From positions 1 through 64,000 of the forward strand of contig NZ_AGSX01000004.1 in the NCBI RefSeq assembly GCF_000235745.1: a DNA stretch of 64,000 bases. The letters are read 5' to 3'. Position 1 is the stretch's first letter. Each line of letters starts with the position of its first letter. Shown here in pieces: positions 10,301 through 18,343 of this stretch. The notes beneath the pieces are model-generated. The model was not told the DNA's origin and searched no databases. It saw only the letters and a list, made by a program, of their open reading frames with translations. This DNA is from Stutzerimonas stutzeri SDM-LAC (GTDB lineage: Bacteria; Pseudomonadota; Gammaproteobacteria; Pseudomonadales; Pseudomonadaceae). The position numbers and the translations under genes are program-made.

Positions 10301-11345
10301 GAACCGGGTAGAGCTCTTCCATCACCCGGTCGTACTGCGCACGGCTGTAGCGTGGGTGCAGTGCCGAGAGCTTGATCGAGATGCCGGGCCCTTCGTAGAT
10401 CCCGCGACCGCGCGATGCCATACCGATGGAGTGGATCGCCTGTTCGTACGATGCCAGATAGCGGCGTGCGTCCGCGGAGGTAAGCGCCGCTTCGCCGAGC
10501 ATGTCATACGAGTAGCGGAATCCTTTGGCCTCCATGGTTTGCGCATTGGCCAGCGCTTCGTTGATGGTTTCACCGGTAACGAACTGCTCGCCCATCAGCC
10601 GCATCGCCATGTCCACGCCCTTGCGGATGAGCGGTTCGCCACCTTTGCCGATCAAGCGATTCAGTGACGAAGAAAGGCTGGTTTCATTGTGCGTGGCCAC
10701 CAATCGGCCGGTGAGCATCAGACCCCATGTAGCGGCGTTCACGAACACCGATTGGCTGTTGCCCAGGTGCGGTTGCCAGTTGCCGGTACTGATCTTGTCG
10801 CGGATCAACGCATCGCGCGTGCCTTTGTCCGGCACCCTGAGCAGTGCTTCGGCCAGGCACATCAGGGCCACGCCTTCCTGGGACGACAAGGAGAATTCCT
10901 GCAGCAACCCTTGAACCAGACCCTGACGTCCGCCAGCACTTTTCTGATTACGCAATTTCCCGGCGATACGTAGCGCGAGTTGGTGGCTCGCTTCGGCCTT
11001 GTCCGGTGACAGGCGCGCCTGCTCCAATAACATCGGCAACGCCTCCGGCTCGGGACGGCGATAGGCAGCGGTAATGGCAGCACGGAGTATCGACTGCGGC
11101 AGGATGCTTTCGGCAAACTCAAGAAACGGCTGGCTGTCAGGCGTGATGCTGGCCGTCTGGTCATGGCCGGCGTGCGACAGTGGCTCAGTGTCAGACTGGT
11201 TAGCCTCGCTTTCGACCTGATCAAGATAGCGGAGCAGTGCTTGCTCGATCACCCACTGCGGCGGACGCTTAAACCGGCTGGCGGTCACCTCTAGTCGATC
11301 GCGGGTTGCCTCGTCGAGCGCGATATCCAGCGTGCTGGTGACCAT
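7398..11345 (-). CDS. putA: Trifunctional proline dehydrogenase / P5C dehydrogenase / regulator PutA
   Basis: Oxidises proline to glutamate in two steps (FAD-dependent proline dehydrogenase, then NAD-dependent P5C dehydrogenase) and represses its own regulon when not membrane-bound. The start at 11345 has an excellent GGAGGA site seven bases upstream; a longer in-frame reading to 11435 has none. The result is 1315 residues, the usual length in Pseudomonas. Domains in order: an N-terminal ribbon-helix-helix (about 1-45, STLDIALDEATRDRLEV), the PRODH barrel (about 250-560), the aldehyde dehydrogenase domain (about 640-1100, Glu in IAETGGQNA and the catalytic Cys in SAGQRCSALR), and a C-terminal domain. 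No putP lies next to it; 11346-11546 would hold its promoter. Confidence 0.97.
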   Translation of the reverse strand: MVTSTLDIALDEATRDRLEVTASRFKRPPQWVIEQALLRYLDQVESEANQSDTEPLSHAGHDQTASITPDSQPFLEFAESILPQSILRAAITAAYRRPEPEALPMLLEQARLSPDKAEASHQLALRIAGKLRNQKSAGGRQGLVQGLLQEFSLSSQEGVALMCLAEALLRVPDKGTRDALIRDKISTGNWQPHLGNSQSVFVNAATWGLMLTGRLVATHNETSLSSSLNRLIGKGGEPLIRKGVDMAMRLMGEQFVTGETINEALANAQTMEAKGFRYSYDMLGEAALTSADARRYLASYEQAIHSIGMASRGRGIYEGPGISIKLSALHPRYSRAQYDRVMEELYPVLLSLTQLARHYDIGINVDAEEADRLELSLELLERLCFEPSLADWNGIGFVIQAYQKRCPYVVDFLIDLAKRSHHRLMIRLVKGAYWDSEIKLAQLNGLEGYPVYTRKAYTDVSFIACARKLLAAPEAIYPQFATHNAHTLAAVYHLAGQNYYPGQYEFQCLHGMGEPLYEQVVGKEDGRLNRPCRIYAPVGSHETLLAYLVRRLLENGANTSFVNRIADKSISLEELVADPVTTVEQMFASEGTLGLPHPRIPLPLHLYGEGRLNACGIDLSNEQRLGSLSSALLASARRRLTATPLLGCDAVSTNPAAPLLNPADHRDIVGHVQEASEADVDNALRCALDSASAWRTTPPAERAAALEKAAELMEQRMQQLLGVLIREAGKSYANAIAEVREAVDFLLFYGAEVRDNFHNDTHLPLGPVVCISPWNFPLAIFTGQVCAALGAGNTVLAKPAEQTPLIATLGVQILHEAGIPKGALQLLPGRGETVGAQLIADERIRGVMFTGSTAVASILQRSLAGRLDERGRSIPLIAETGGQNAMIVDSSALAEQVVMDVMASAFDSAGQRCSALRVFCIQEDVAERVIGMLKGAMAEARMGNPQRLSVDVGPVIDAEARDNIERHLQAMRDKGRRVHQLARVDEKECAHGTFVTPTLIELERLDELQQEVFGPVLHVLRYRRTELDQLLGQINAAGYGLTLGVHTRIDETIAKVVDRAKVGNLYVNRNIVGAVVGVQPFGGEGLSGTGPKAGGPLYLYRLLSERPDDALLRALDFGGSPAQPEVRRSPAQVDAATQFQDWARRNGRETIAALCDRYASQSQSGTTRLLNGPTGERNSYSLLPREHVLCLADDEGDLLIQLAAVLAVGSEAVMADLPSVQALRGTLPQAVQARITLTPDWTRDATRFDVVLYHGGPDQLLDISQRLSQRSGPIIGVQGMASSDTDIPLERLLIERALSINTAAAGGNASLMTIG

Positions 11346-11546
11346 GTAACTGTCCTCCGAGATGAGGTGGGCGAAATACCTTGGCAGCAGTCTGCCCCGG
11401 TCATTGCCACCGATAGACAAGCGCGGGCGGCTCATCTAGCTGTATCTCCTCAGCGTAGACCCTTGCTGTGCTTTGTCCGGCGCATCAGGCGATTGGCAGT
11501 ACCGTGCTCAATGCGCCGACGATGAGCGAATCTTGCGCCGCCCTGT

Positions 11547-12635
11547 TCAGCGTTTTTCCGGCTCCGGCACGTCGGACACGCTGACCCCTTCCTTGCGGAT
11601 CTTATCCTCTGCTTCATCTTCGTCTTCCGCGTCGCCCTGCAGGCTCTGTTGCTCGGGCGCCGGCTCGTATTGCAGTTCGACCAGTACCGGGAAATGGTCG
11701 GAGCCGAACTCGGGGAGACGCTGGATGCGCACCAATTGGAAGTGATGGCTATGAAACAGGTGATCCAGCGGCCAGCGCAGAAACCAGTGCTGAGCGTGAA
11801 AGCTGTTGACCATGCCGCGACCGACCCGTGGGTCCAGCAGGCCGCTGATCTTGCGAAACAGGCGCGTGTTGGCTGACCAGGCAACGTCGTTGAGGTCTCC
11901 GGTGACGATCACCGGGGCGCTGTGTAGATCGTCCCGAACACTCTCGGCGACGACCAGCAGTTCGACGTCACGCTCGGTCGACTCGTCGTTCTCCGTGGGG
12001 CTCGGCGGGGCTGGGTGCAGGAAGTGCATGCGGATCGCCAACTGGTCATTCAGGCGGACATTGGCATGCATGGAGGGCACATCGTCCTCGACCAGAAAGC
12101 AGGTTTCAGCGTTTTCCAGCGGCAAGCGGGACCAGACATGCATGCCGTAGAGATTGTCCAGCGGGCAACGCTTGGTGTAAGGGTATTCTGCGGTCAGCTC
12201 CTCGAGCTGGTCCTCCCACCATTGGTCCGTTTCGAGCGTGACCAGCACATCGGGACGATGCTCTTGGACCAGTGCCTTGAGCTTCTCCGTCCGGCGGTTC
12301 GGCGTCAGGACGTTGGCCGCCATGACGCGTATGCGCGGTTTGTCGCCGTTGGGAACAGCGGTTTTCACCTCGGGGCGCCACAAGCGGGTGTACGGGATGA
12401 TCCACCAGGCCTGATAGGCGAGGCAGAGGATCACCAATCCACTGATCAGGACCTGAAACGGTTCGGAATAGGGCAGCAACAGTGCCTGGGCCAACAGCAA
12501 TGTGAAGGCGAGTACGCACAGTTGCAATCGCGGGAAATCCAACCCGCGTACCCACCAGACCGGGTTCTTCCACAGTGGTAGAAAAGTCAGCACGACCAGC
12601 AGGCCAGTCGCCGCCAACAAGATCCCTTCCGTCAT
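11547..12635 (-). CDS. Membrane-anchored endonuclease/exonuclease/phosphatase (EEP) family protein
   Basis: The first 95 residues contain about three hydrophobic segments, followed by an EEP (DNase I-like) domain. Family metal and catalytic motifs are visible: AANVLTPN near residue 110, the metal-binding Glu in TLETDQWW near 136, GDLNDVAWS near 248, LDHLFHS near 294 and the catalytic pair in GSDHFPV near 316. Substrates in this superfamily range from DNA to phospholipids and inositol phosphates, so no substrate is assigned. A hydrophilic acidic tail of about 30 residues ends the protein. It stands alone between putA and the glycosidase gene. Confidence 0.85.
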   Translation of the reverse strand: MTEGILLAATGLLVVLTFLPLWKNPVWWVRGLDFPRLQLCVLAFTLLLAQALLLPYSEPFQVLISGLVILCLAYQAWWIIPYTRLWRPEVKTAVPNGDKPRIRVMAANVLTPNRRTEKLKALVQEHRPDVLVTLETDQWWEDQLEELTAEYPYTKRCPLDNLYGMHVWSRLPLENAETCFLVEDDVPSMHANVRLNDQLAIRMHFLHPAPPSPTENDESTERDVELLVVAESVRDDLHSAPVIVTGDLNDVAWSANTRLFRKISGLLDPRVGRGMVNSFHAQHWFLRWPLDHLFHSHHFQLVRIQRLPEFGSDHFPVLVELQYEPAPEQQSLQGDAEDEDEAEDKIRKEGVSVSDVPEPEKR

Positions 12636-12801
12636 GACCGATCCTCGGTGCAGTTCGGCGCGATGTCATATCGGCCGTTCGGGTAGCTGAGAGCAGGCAT
12701 AACAAATTCGTCCCGTCGAGGCGCGGATTGGTTCCGCCTGCTTTCCGATGGAAGGAATGGAATGCGGGCGGAGGCCGCCTGAGGGCGCTCCGGCAAAACC
12801 A

Positions 12802-12840
12802 ACAAAAAAGGCCTGTCACTCAGAATGTGTCAGGCCTTCT
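12802..12840 (-). terminator. Rho-independent terminator of the GH5 gene
   Basis: On the minus strand, 23 bases after the GH5 stop, a 12-base stem with one mismatch (AAGGCCTGACAC pairing with the arm at 12808-12819) encloses a 7-base loop and is followed by TTTTTTG. This is a classical intrinsic terminator. The plus strand also ends in a short T-poor run, so it is mainly unidirectional. Confidence 0.9.
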
Positions 12841-12863
12841 CTGGAGTGGACTGCCGCTCGAGG

Positions 12864-14600
12864 TTACATCGGTTCGCCAATGGCTGCGCAGCTGTTCGCG
12901 GTCGCAGCGTGCTTTCTCAGCACCGCCAACTGGGGTTGCTCGGCGCCTCCTGCAATGTCCAGAGCAAGAATGTAGTTGCCCCACCATGGACCAGCGGCCC
13001 AGTAGGTCATCGGAACGCAGTTCTCGCGAAGATAGCCGAGTAGATTATCCATCGCGACGATCGCATCGGGTGCGTAGTTGGGCACGCCCATCTCGCCGAT
13101 GAATCCACGCAGGTTGTTGATTCGCAGCCAATCCACGAAAGGCTTGGCGCGATTGATGCCGAGCTCAGGCGCGAATGTTTCGGTCTTGTCGGCGTACATG
13201 CCCGAGGTGTCTCGGTCCAGGTACATGTGGGCTTCGAAGATCAGGTTGTTCTGCGGGTCGCGCATCCATGGGTCAGCGATGAGTTGGGTGTTCGATTGCG
13301 GCCAGTGCCAGGCGCTGGAGAACCGATCACCGGCAACGTAGATCCAGTTGGTCCGGTCGACCTTGCGGATTTCCTTGGCGGCTGCCAGCGCGGCTTGCGG
13401 CCAGAGTCCCTTGGTGTTCGGCTCGTTCATCAGACCGTAACCGCTGAGTGCCGGATGTTTGCCGACTTTCAACGCAATGCGCTTCCATGTGTTGGCAAAC
13501 GATTGGATCGAGACCGTTTCGGAACCTATTGGCTGGCGGTAGTAGCGGTAGTAGTTATGCATGTCCAGCACGACCTTGACGCCATGCTTGTGGGCAAAGT
13601 CGAGCGATTGAGTGAGCAGCGCCAGTTGCGCGCTGTCGAGGTCGGTGTCCAGCTGTGGTTGGATGCGTTCCCAGAGGAACGGCAGCCGCACCAGTTTCAA
13701 GCCCTGTTCGGCGTATTTCTTGTAGTAGGACTCCGCCGGATAGATGTAATTGGTCCCATGCTTGCCTGGCAGAACCGAAGGGCCAAAGGCCGCACCAGAC
13801 AGGGCAACACCGACCAGTTGTACCGGTTCGATAGCCGGCAACGTGACTTCGGCTATCGGCGCCGAAGGTGCGGCTGGCAGGACGGTCGGAGCCGCTACCA
13901 GGCTGAGCTTGTTCGGATAGCCGATGCGATTGCCATCAAGCGCGGGGCCATCCATGAACACTGTAAGCGCGCCGCTGGCAGGCTTTACCGACGTAATAGT
14001 GCGTACCTGGCCGTCAGCCGTGCGCACCGATGCGCCGGCTGCAAAGGCTGCCTTGTTCTGCGCAGTCGCAGCGACAGAAACGCCGGCAGACGCACGCCAG
14101 GAGCCGTTCAGCCAGTAACTGTTGGTGAATTTGTTGATCAGCGCCGTATGGGTCGGTGAGGAGACCGGTGCGGGGCTCGTTTCGGCTGACGCCAGCGGTG
14201 TGCTGGTCACTGTGCTCACGCGGAGCCTGTTGGGATAGCCAACCAGATTGCCGTCGAGCACCGTACCGTTCATGAATACGGTCAGGGCGCCGCTGGCAGG
14301 TTTGAGCGCGGTAACCGTACGAATCTGGCCGTCTGCCGTTTGCACCGAAGTACCGACTCGAAATGCGGCCATGTTTTGTTGTGTTGCGGCAACCGATACA
14401 CCTGCCGAGGCACGCCAGGAGCCGTTCAGCCAGTAGCTGTTGGTGAACTTGTTGATCAGCGCCGAATAGGACATGCCTGATACGCCGGTATCAGCGGCGA
14501 TAGTGGCGTGAACACTGGTTACAGGGAGAAAGCCCAACAGCGCAGACAGTGCGATTGCAGGCATTGAGCCTCTACAGGCTCTGGAAATGGAGGTAAACAT
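12864..14600 (-). CDS. Secreted glycoside hydrolase family 5 protein with duplicated N-terminal domain
   Basis: A cellulase-like beta-1,4-glycanase of 578 residues. After a signal peptide (to about residue 32, VHA) come two copies of an 82-residue domain (residues 47-128 and 153-234, offset 106). Both begin with ALINKFTNSYWLNGSWRASA, then share VRTADGQ, KPASGALTVFM and LDGN-IGYPN. The catalytic GH5 barrel spans about 255-570, with the acid/base Glu in GLMNEPNTKG and the nucleophile Glu in FIGEMGVPN. The repeats resemble none of the carbohydrate-binding modules I can name and may bind polysaccharide. The gene is monocistronic with its own terminator. Confidence 0.88.
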   Translation of the reverse strand: MFTSISRACRGSMPAIALSALLGFLPVTSVHATIAADTGVSGMSYSALINKFTNSYWLNGSWRASAGVSVAATQQNMAAFRVGTSVQTADGQIRTVTALKPASGALTVFMNGTVLDGNLVGYPNRLRVSTVTSTPLASAETSPAPVSSPTHTALINKFTNSYWLNGSWRASAGVSVAATAQNKAAFAAGASVRTADGQVRTITSVKPASGALTVFMDGPALDGNRIGYPNKLSLVAAPTVLPAAPSAPIAEVTLPAIEPVQLVGVALSGAAFGPSVLPGKHGTNYIYPAESYYKKYAEQGLKLVRLPFLWERIQPQLDTDLDSAQLALLTQSLDFAHKHGVKVVLDMHNYYRYYRQPIGSETVSIQSFANTWKRIALKVGKHPALSGYGLMNEPNTKGLWPQAALAAAKEIRKVDRTNWIYVAGDRFSSAWHWPQSNTQLIADPWMRDPQNNLIFEAHMYLDRDTSGMYADKTETFAPELGINRAKPFVDWLRINNLRGFIGEMGVPNYAPDAIVAMDNLLGYLRENCVPMTYWAAGPWWGNYILALDIAGGAEQPQLAVLRKHAATANSCAAIGEPM

Positions 14601-15184
14601 CGGCTCACCGTGATCATGAACACCGAAGCATCAGCTTCGATGAAGTGACAGGGAGGTTGATCAATAAGCGGTGCTGCAAAGGCAGACGAGAGACCACATA
14701 CAGAACGAACCAATGGAAAACGAAAGGCGCTTCGAGAGCTGTCCGTTTCGTTTGATAGTTATAATTTATTTTTACAATGTATTAAACAAACAGCGACTTA
14801 AACAAGGCGCCAAAAAACAGACTATCTGTTAGTTAGTGGCAATTTGATATTTAAACGCCGCTCTGATGATTAACAAGCGCTCGCCTGAAACCCGCTACAG
14901 ACAAGGCTTGCAGTGATGATGGCGTCATTTTTTTGAATTCGCCGTTAACGCTGTCTCTCTTTGATGACGAAGTTAAATCCGATAAACGGTAAGAATTATT
15001 TTGAACTATTCCAAATCTGCTTAAATGATTGCGGCGCACACCAGGCGAACCCAGCGGAACAGCAGCCCTGCATCCATGTTTTATCAACGACAGGGACGAG
15101 GTTGAAGGGGCTTTGGTTGTGCTTGTAAAGCACTGATGCTTCGGGCAGGGTCGAAGCCAGGTCTCTATCTGCGGAGTGATTTCC
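14601..15184. other. AT-rich intergenic region without a supported gene
   Basis: This 584-base divergent gap separates the GH5 gene from the aminotransferase gene. The middle (14750-14860) is strikingly AT-rich for this genome, with runs such as ATAATTTATTTTTACAATG, and probably holds the GH5 promoter and possibly nucleoid-protein sites. An open frame of 111 codons on the minus strand (14851-15186) lacks a good ribosome site and overlaps the aminotransferase start; I do not call it. Confidence 0.5.
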
Positions 15185-16318
15185 ATGTCGGAGCTATACC
15201 CTCGCGTCGACCCCGATGGGCTGATCGAATATTCAGTCGTCTACACGGACCGGTCGCTTAACCACATGTCCCGGTCCTTCCAGGGCGTGATGAACGATAT
15301 TTCGGCCACGCTGAAGTCTGTCTACAACGCCCATGCAGTTGCGATTGTTCCAGGCAGTGGCACGTTCGGCATGGAAGCCGTGGCGCGCCAGCTCGCGCAT
15401 GACCGCAACTGTCTGGTGATCCGCAACGGCTGGTTCAGCTATCGATGGACGCAGATATTCGACATGGGCCGTATTCCTGCACGGTCGACTGTGCTCAAGG
15501 CGCGCCCGGTGAATCAGGCTGCGCAAGCCGCATTCACGCCACCGCCAATCGATGAAGTCGTCGCGAGCATTGCCGCCCAAAAGCCGGATCTGGTGTTCGC
15601 TCCGCACGTGGAGACGTCCTCGGGGATCATCCTGCCTGACGGCTATCTGCGCGCAGTCAGCGACGCGGTCCACGCGGTGGGTGGTCTGTTCGTTCTGGAC
15701 TGCATCGCTTCCGGTGCGCTTTGGGTGGATATGCAGACGAGCGGCGTGGATGTGCTGATCAGTGCGCCCCAGAAAGGCTGGAGTGCTTCACCTTGCTGCG
15801 CGCTGGTGATGCTCAGCGAGGCTGCCCAAGCACGCGTCGAGGCGACACAGAGCAGCAGCTTTGCGTGCGACCTGAAAAAGTGGCTGCAAATCATGCAAGC
15901 GTACGAGCAGGGTGGCCATGCCTATCACGCCACCATGCCGAGCGACGCCTTGGCGCGCTTTCGCGATGTCATGTTGGAAACTCGCGAATACGGATTTGAA
16001 ACCGTTCGTGCGCAGCAACTGGAGCTCGGGCAGCGAGTCCGATCATTGCTGGCTCAGAAGGGATTCAAAAGCGTGGCTGCCGAAGGGTTCGAAGCGCCCG
16101 GCGTGGTGGTCTGTTACACCGACGATGCCGATATCAAGAACGGCAGCAAATTTGCCACGCAAGGTCTGCAGATCGCCGCGGGTGTCCCGCTGCAGTGTGA
16201 TGAGCCTGCGGACTTCCAGACCTTCCGGATGGGGCTGTTTGGCCTCGAGAAGCTGAAGAATCTTGATCGGACGTTAAATATTCTGCAGCGCGCCCTCGAT
16301 CAGATTGTTGCCGTCTAG
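15185..16318 (+). CDS. Class V aminotransferase (alanine/serine-glyoxylate aminotransferase-like)
   Basis: PLP-dependent enzyme of 377 residues, probably transferring the amino group of alanine or serine to glyoxylate or a related 2-oxo acid. Visible features are the PLP phosphate-binding GSGTFGMEAVAR near residue 58, the Asp that pairs with the pyridine nitrogen in LDCIASGALWVD near 178, and the Schiff-base lysine in SAPQKGWSASP near 200. The ATG at 15185 is preferred because GGAG lies eight bases upstream; an in-frame GTG at 15176 is less likely. It stands alone, which leaves the acceptor open. Confidence 0.85.
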   Translation: MSELYPRVDPDGLIEYSVVYTDRSLNHMSRSFQGVMNDISATLKSVYNAHAVAIVPGSGTFGMEAVARQLAHDRNCLVIRNGWFSYRWTQIFDMGRIPARSTVLKARPVNQAAQAAFTPPPIDEVVASIAAQKPDLVFAPHVETSSGIILPDGYLRAVSDAVHAVGGLFVLDCIASGALWVDMQTSGVDVLISAPQKGWSASPCCALVMLSEAAQARVEATQSSSFACDLKKWLQIMQAYEQGGHAYHATMPSDALARFRDVMLETREYGFETVRAQQLELGQRVRSLLAQKGFKSVAAEGFEAPGVVVCYTDDADIKNGSKFATQGLQIAAGVPLQCDEPADFQTFRMGLFGLEKLKNLDRTLNILQRALDQIVAV

Positions 16319-16578
16319 GTCACGCCTAGTAGAGCGGTTCCGACGAGATCGAGACCGCTCGTCGCCCAATGGATAGGAGTTGAGACGGCCGCGCAGACCT
16401 GTTATTGAGCCATGTCGCATGCCGGAGCCCTCGCGAATACGGTCCCTGGGGTAGATAGAGAGGGCTGAAACCTGCGAGATAGACACATTCCTGAAACAAA
16501 AATGTGTTTGCACGAGCCGTCATGCTGACTACGCTGAAATTGTACAAAGCTTATTACAACAAGAAAGAGGGGCTAACT

Positions 16579-16797
16579 ATGACCAACAACCAGAATGCTC
16601 AGGTCGTTGCACTCGAGTTGTGGCGCTTTTGCGCACACTGCATTGCTACCATCGTTGTTGTAGGAGCGGTACTGATTGGGTTCCTCGGATCATGGGAGCT
16701 GGGCCTCAAGGTTGGTGTGCTGCCGTTGCTGGCTCTGATTGCTGCGGACATGCTGGCCAGACGTCGGGAGCATGACATTCAACCAAGGAATTCCTGA
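16579..16797 (+). CDS. Small two-helix membrane protein of unknown function
   Basis: A 72-residue protein whose ATG has an AGAGGGG ribosome site six bases upstream. Two hydrophobic stretches (about residues 15-38 and 41-56) flank a short turn, and the C-terminus is basic (ARRREHD). I do not recognise the family. A perfect TTGTACAA lies at 16540-16547, 31 bases before the start; the same octamer marks the light-module operators around 27.3 kb. The flanking gap 16319-16578 shows only a 7-base inverted repeat at 16332-16360, and 16798-17036 shows nothing. Confidence 0.65.
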   Translation: MTNNQNAQVVALELWRFCAHCIATIVVVGAVLIGFLGSWELGLKVGVLPLLALIAADMLARRREHDIQPRNS

Positions 16798-17036
16798 CCA
16801 CTTGCCGTCCTGCGCTGACCCGTGCGGTTCGCGCAGGATAGAACTCCTTTCGATCTCCGCTGCCTTCCTACCGCTGCAGCTTAGCCACTACGGTTCGCGG
16901 CGTTTCCGGACATCATGCTTGGCCAAGCTGGCCACCTCATCGCCGGTCTCGTCATTCAATGTCTCGATAGCACCTACCGCAGGGAAGCCCGTGTTCTCCG
17001 GCAACGTTGTCAATGCGTATAACCGGGCAGTGATGA

Positions 17037-18065
17037 CTAATGGGTTGAGCGCCCCTCTAGGAAATCACGGTAGTAGTCCAACGTGGCGAGGTTCTTGTCC
17101 TTGGCCTCGAACATCATGTCGAACCGATCGAGGAATTCACGGGCATAGAGATTAGTCCAGCGATTCCACATGCGTTTGCTGTGGCTATAGAGATCGCGCT
17201 TGCTGACCTTTTGCAGCAGTGCAGGTATTTCCAGCTTTCCATCGATGCTGAACCCTAGCTCCATCAGGCTTTCGGGTGGCTGCGAGTAATGCATGGCTGG
17301 CCGTACGCCGCGCCAGCTGTCGATGATGCGTGCGACGCGCGGGTCCTGTGGGTCGATATAGCGGTCCTCATTGATCCAGCAGTGGTGAATGTCCAGGACC
17401 ACGGGTGCAAGGTCGGCGAGTTGCAGGCAGTCGTCGACGCCGTAGGTCTTTTCCTCGTTTTCGAAGGTGATGCAATTGCGCGCCTCGGTGGAGAGTCGCG
17501 GCCAGATGCTGCGGATGCCGTCGATGCCCAGGCGACCCGCGATATGCACGTTGCACTTGAAGTCCTGAAACTGCCGGCCGAAGCCCATCATGCGGATCAT
17601 GTCGGCGTGATATTCGAACTCAGCCAGGCTGTTCTCGACGACCTGAGGCTTGTCAGAGCCGAGCACGCAATATTGCCCAGGGTGCAGCGACAGCCTGATT
17701 CCGGCTGCTCGGGCGCGCTCGCCGATCAGCGCAAAGCCTTTTTCCATCCTCGCTTGCACTTCGGGCTGGCGGTAGAAGTCAGCTGCTTCCGGATGGCTGT
17801 AGAACGGCAGCAAGTCGCTGCTCAGGCGCAACATGCGCAGCGGTAGTGGCAAGGTCTCGACGTAATCGAGCATGCGTAACTGCGCAGCCAGGTTGTGTTC
17901 GATGATGCCGTTCAGCTTCTCGCGCGCGACCTCCTGCGACACGCTGTTGAGCCAACGCAACGTGGTCGAGCGCGGATTGAACGCACGCTCGATGGCTTCC
18001 AGTTCCTTCAGCGACTCGCTGTGGCCGGGGTGACGGTACATGCAGGCAAAACCGATCTTGTACAT
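17037..18065 (-). CDS. uvsE: UV damage endonuclease UvsE/UVDE
   Basis: Metal-dependent TIM-barrel endonuclease that nicks DNA 5' of cyclobutane dimers, 6-4 photoproducts and abasic sites, starting an alternative excision repair. The 342-residue sequence starts with the family signature MYKIGFACMYRHP. It has RLSLHPGQYCVLGSD near residue 124, NVHIAGRLGIDG near 172, TFENEEKTYGVDD near 199 and LDIHHCWIN near 224, which supply the His/Glu/Asp metal ligands. It is divergent from a UvrD-like helicase gene (18344), so the two may share a control region in a repair context. Confidence 0.93.
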   Translation of the reverse strand: MYKIGFACMYRHPGHSESLKELEAIERAFNPRSTTLRWLNSVSQEVAREKLNGIIEHNLAAQLRMLDYVETLPLPLRMLRLSSDLLPFYSHPEAADFYRQPEVQARMEKGFALIGERARAAGIRLSLHPGQYCVLGSDKPQVVENSLAEFEYHADMIRMMGFGRQFQDFKCNVHIAGRLGIDGIRSIWPRLSTEARNCITFENEEKTYGVDDCLQLADLAPVVLDIHHCWINEDRYIDPQDPRVARIIDSWRGVRPAMHYSQPPESLMELGFSIDGKLEIPALLQKVSKRDLYSHSKRMWNRWTNLYAREFLDRFDMMFEAKDKNLATLDYYRDFLEGRSTH

Positions 18066-18343
18066 AACGACCTATGCCGGGCGGCGCGGTTGGTAGCCGC
18101 TGCAAGTGAATGTCTTGTTTAGTACCCCGGAAGTACATGGCGTGCCATGGACCTGATGAACAGTCGACCGCAACAACTCGAACGGAACCCGTAAAGCCAA
18201 TACATCTGCCGATGGGTGCATCCGTGTCCTGGCCCGTGCGAAGCGTCGGGCCATCGCCGCGACCACTGCTCGCTCGGCAGGCAGCCAGCGGTGAAAAACC
18301 CGTACCATATCAACCACCTGTTGATGCTCTGGTTGGTTTTTCG

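Noticed and set aside
14851-15186. 111-codon minus-strand frame in the AT-rich gap
   Set aside because: No ribosome site, no domain, overlaps the aminotransferase start.
16332-16360. GAGCGGT/ACCGCTC inverted repeat after the aminotransferase gene as terminator
   Set aside because: Seven-base stem, long loop and no T-tract.
18054-18065. TTGTACAT at the uvsE start and similar TGTACA hits at the agmR and porin starts
   Set aside because: These are the start codon plus Tyr codon (ATGTAC) of coding sequence and need no operator explanation.
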